DNA of 23,587 bases from an uncultured Aliarcobacter sp. (GTDB lineage: Bacteria; Campylobacterota; Campylobacteria; Campylobacterales; Arcobacteraceae), in contig CANRCH010000007.1 in the NCBI GenBank assembly GCA_947629065.1, positions 1 through 23,587 on the forward strand, written 5' to 3'. The translations under genes were made by a program, and so were the position numbers. Shown piece by piece: positions 21,711 through 23,587 of the stretch. How positions within the stretch are numbered: position 1 is the stretch's first letter; every line of letters starts with the position of its first letter. The notes beneath the pieces were generated by a model. That model saw only the letters and a program-made list of their open reading frames with translations. It searched no databases and was not told the origin of the DNA.

Positions 21711-23261
21711 TTAAATATCACCTTTTGCATAATATGCACCACCTCTAATATTTTCATGTTTATTCAAGCAAGGATTATTTACACTTGTTTGTTGAGTATA
21801 GTAATAGAGATAACTTTTTGTTTTTAGCATTGATTCTATAGAACTTACTTTTAAGATATTTGATTCAAAGGCTACTTTTGAAACCATTTCTATTTCCTCT
21901 TTTCCATAAGTTTTTGAGAAACTCAATATTGCTATACAAGATTTATATGCCCTTACTTCATATCCTTTTGAATCCATTATTTTTTGCATTAATGAAGTTG
22001 TAAAAACTCCTAAGCTATTTGCCCAATGTAAAATTCTTCTACTATTCCATTTTTCATATTGATATTGGTGTTGTGTAGGCATATGTTCTTGCAAAGTTGA
22101 ATCTGTATATGGTTGAAATAATCTTTTATGATGAGCTATTACATTTCCATCAAGTGAGATTACAACTGATGTTGAAGAGTATGTAATATCAACTTTTTTA
22201 CCTAAATGAATATATGGAACAGAGTATCCATTTCCTAAAAGTTCAACATGATAATCAATTCCAACAGTAGCTCTTTTAAACTCTTTATAAACATATCTGT
22301 TTGCTCTTAAAGGATGTAAATATGGTTTATCTAAAAGTTCAAATAGTTCAGTTCGACTTTTATTAAATCTTCTTACTTTTTTTTCATTATAAGTATCTAG
22401 TAGTTTATTAATCTCTTCATTTAATTCATCTATACTAAAAAATGTATGATTTCGTAATTTCATTAATATCCATCTTTGGATTGCTTTAACTCCTAGTTCT
22501 ACTTTACTTTTATCTTGTGGTTTATATGGTCGTGCTGGTTCTATTGCTATTCCATAATGTCTTGCCATATCAGCATAAGCATCATTTAGTTTTACAATAC
22601 CTTTTTTATTACTAATAACTGCTGCTTTTAAATTATCTGGTACTAAAATATTTGGCACTCCACCATAAAAATGAAATGCATTTACATGGGAATTTATAAA
22701 ATCTTTTGTACTTTGGCTCATTGAGGCGTGAACATATGTATATCCACTTGCTCCCAATACTGTTACAAATATTTGAGCTTTACTAATTTCACCTGTTCTT
22801 TGATTTACAATAGGCATTGTAAGACCACTATAATCAATAAATAGCTTATCTCCACCATAATGTATTTGTCTCATTGATGGGTTTATTGTTTTTACAAATT
22901 TATTGTAATAGCGATTAAATTGGCTATAGCTGTAAATATTTGAATTATTACTAGCAATTTCTTCATAAAGTAGTTTTCTAGTCATTCCTTTTTTACAAAG
23001 TTCTTGGTGTATATTATTCCAATCTATTTCAACTGTAGTTGTTGTTAATGAATTTGAAATTAAAGGTTTTTTAGGATGAAAGAATTGTTCTATTTCATCA
23101 TCATTTAGAACTAATATTTTTTCTAAAGAGAGATTCATTTCATTAAATGAATTTACATAATTAGCAACACTATTTCTGGAAACTCCAGTTATAGTTTGAA
23201 TTTGCCTATTTGATAGTAGATTAAGATATTTCAATCTTAAGACTTCTTTGATTTTACTCAT
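21711..23261 (-). CDS. istA: IS21 transposase IstA
   Basis: 516 residues from the ATG at 23261. An in-frame ATG at 23276 is less likely because the AGGAGA ribosome site lies between the two. An N-terminal helix-turn-helix (SNRQIQTITGVSRNSVANYV) is followed by an RNase-H-fold catalytic core with the DDE triad Asp143 (LFIDYSG), Asp209 (LVPDNLKAAV) and Glu255 (PQDKSKVELGV). A C-terminal beta domain follows. It cuts and joins the IS ends. All three catalytic residues are present and the frame is unbroken. Confidence 0.96.
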   Translation of the reverse strand: MSKIKEVLRLKYLNLLSNRQIQTITGVSRNSVANYVNSFNEMNLSLEKILVLNDDEIEQFFHPKKPLISNSLTTTTVEIDWNNIHQELCKKGMTRKLLYEEIASNNSNIYSYSQFNRYYNKFVKTINPSMRQIHYGGDKLFIDYSGLTMPIVNQRTGEISKAQIFVTVLGASGYTYVHASMSQSTKDFINSHVNAFHFYGGVPNILVPDNLKAAVISNKKGIVKLNDAYADMARHYGIAIEPARPYKPQDKSKVELGVKAIQRWILMKLRNHTFFSIDELNEEINKLLDTYNEKKVRRFNKSRTELFELLDKPYLHPLRANRYVYKEFKRATVGIDYHVELLGNGYSVPYIHLGKKVDITYSSTSVVISLDGNVIAHHKRLFQPYTDSTLQEHMPTQHQYQYEKWNSRRILHWANSLGVFTTSLMQKIMDSKGYEVRAYKSCIAILSFSKTYGKEEIEMVSKVAFESNILKVSSIESMLKTKSYLYYYTQQTSVNNPCLNKHENIRGGAYYAKGDI

Positions 23262-23375
23262 AGATATTCTCCTCATTATTTACACCTTTTTTAGGTGCAT
23301 TATATTGAAGAATACTCTAAAACTTAGCTCAACCTTATAGACGCATCATAAAGATTTCATGGCTCACTTTGAAAT

Positions 23376-23454
23376 GCGCACGGTGGCCAAATCATTATGC
23401 GTCAAGTGGCCAAGTGTCAATGCGCGCGGTGGCCAAATTCTTTGCGTCCCTACA
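23376..23454. repeat. IS21 right end with repeated transposase-binding sites
   Basis: Two nearly identical units, 23376-23403 and 23422-23448, each with GCGC(A/G)CGGTGGCCAAAT followed by a GCGTC end, plus a central AAGTGGCCAAG site. This GC-rich block stands out sharply in the AT-rich window. Confidence 0.75.
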
Positions 23455-23587
23455 GTTATAGTATATAATCTAAAAAGAGTAGAGATAAATAGAGTAAAAA
23501 GTAAAGAAGACTAAGAATAAGCCCTAAAAAAGGATAAAGTGGTATAAATAGGGGTAAAAAAAAGCCTTGCCTAAACTACTTAGTAAA
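23455..23587. other. Sequence outside the IS right end
   Basis: 133 bp of purine-rich, AT-rich DNA. I see no gene, and no continuation of the fragment found on the other side of the IS. Confidence 0.4.

Larger units (their letters stand above)
20814..23454 (-). mobile_element. Complete IS21-family insertion sequence
   Basis: 2641 bp with istA and istB on the minus strand. The ends match imperfectly: TGTTGAGACGCATGAATTTG at the left (20814 on), and on the opposite strand TGTAGGGACGCAAAGAATTT at the right (ending 23454), both continuing into GGCCACC. Both ends start with TG as is usual for IS21. Several GGCCA-containing repeats inside each end are the expected multiple transposase-binding sites. 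No target duplication is seen: the flanking bases are GATAAAT on the left and GTTATAG on the right. Both genes look intact, so the element may be active. Confidence 0.9.

Noticed and set aside
20821..23450. CRISPR-like array suggested by repeated GGCCA/GACGCA motifs
   Set aside because: The repeats occur only inside the two IS21 ends, are few and irregularly spaced, and are the normal transposase-binding sites.

Overview
The window is AT-rich and reads as a chromosomal segment of an Arcobacter-group bacterium (Campylobacterota). That placement is an inference. It rests on the base composition, a flagellin of the Campylobacter/Arcobacter type next to a Maf-type flagellin glycosyltransferase gene, and the overall gene style. 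No rRNA or tRNA gene is present to confirm it.

Layout. (1) 1-1687: the end of an RND efflux pump gene and its outer-membrane channel lipoprotein, translationally coupled. (2) 1697-7504, minus strand: a ferric-iron ABC importer (binding protein, fused permease, ATPase), followed 35 bp later by a membrane diguanylate cyclase with two substrate-binding-protein domains as its sensor. A Fur-box-like site lies upstream. (3) 7622-11131: a hairpin-rich intergenic element, a chemoreceptor and a BaiN/HI0933-type flavoprotein. (4) 11153-13320: three toxin-antitoxin (TA) loci: a zeta-type kinase pair, an antitoxin with a truncated RelE/ParE toxin, and a PIN pair. A 40-bp promoter repeat precedes the last two. 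(5) 13512-17667: flagellin with an enlarged central domain and a structured leader, a RelBE-like pair between two similar terminators, then the convergent maf gene. (6) 17679-20113, minus strand: a DUF1016/PDDEXK nuclease, a MazF pair and an Abi_2 HEPN gene. (7) 20241-23454: a decayed copy of the zeta antitoxin, a fragment of a larger gene, and a complete IS21-family element (istA/istB).

The backbone (efflux, iron uptake, chemotaxis, flagellin and its glycosylation) is interrupted from 11 kb onward by a dense set of TA and defence-type genes. Their borders carry visible scars: a duplicated promoter, a 48-bp duplication of the maf start, a 16-bp repeat leading into two terminators, an antitoxin remnant and IS ends without a target duplication. 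The flagellin-maf locus therefore looks like a repeated landing site for small selfish or defence cassettes. The clearest case is the nuclease-MazF block, bounded exactly by the two copies of the maf start. The most speculative lead is a short hairpin with a T-run beside the Abi_2 gene, which could be a small RNA or a leader structure.
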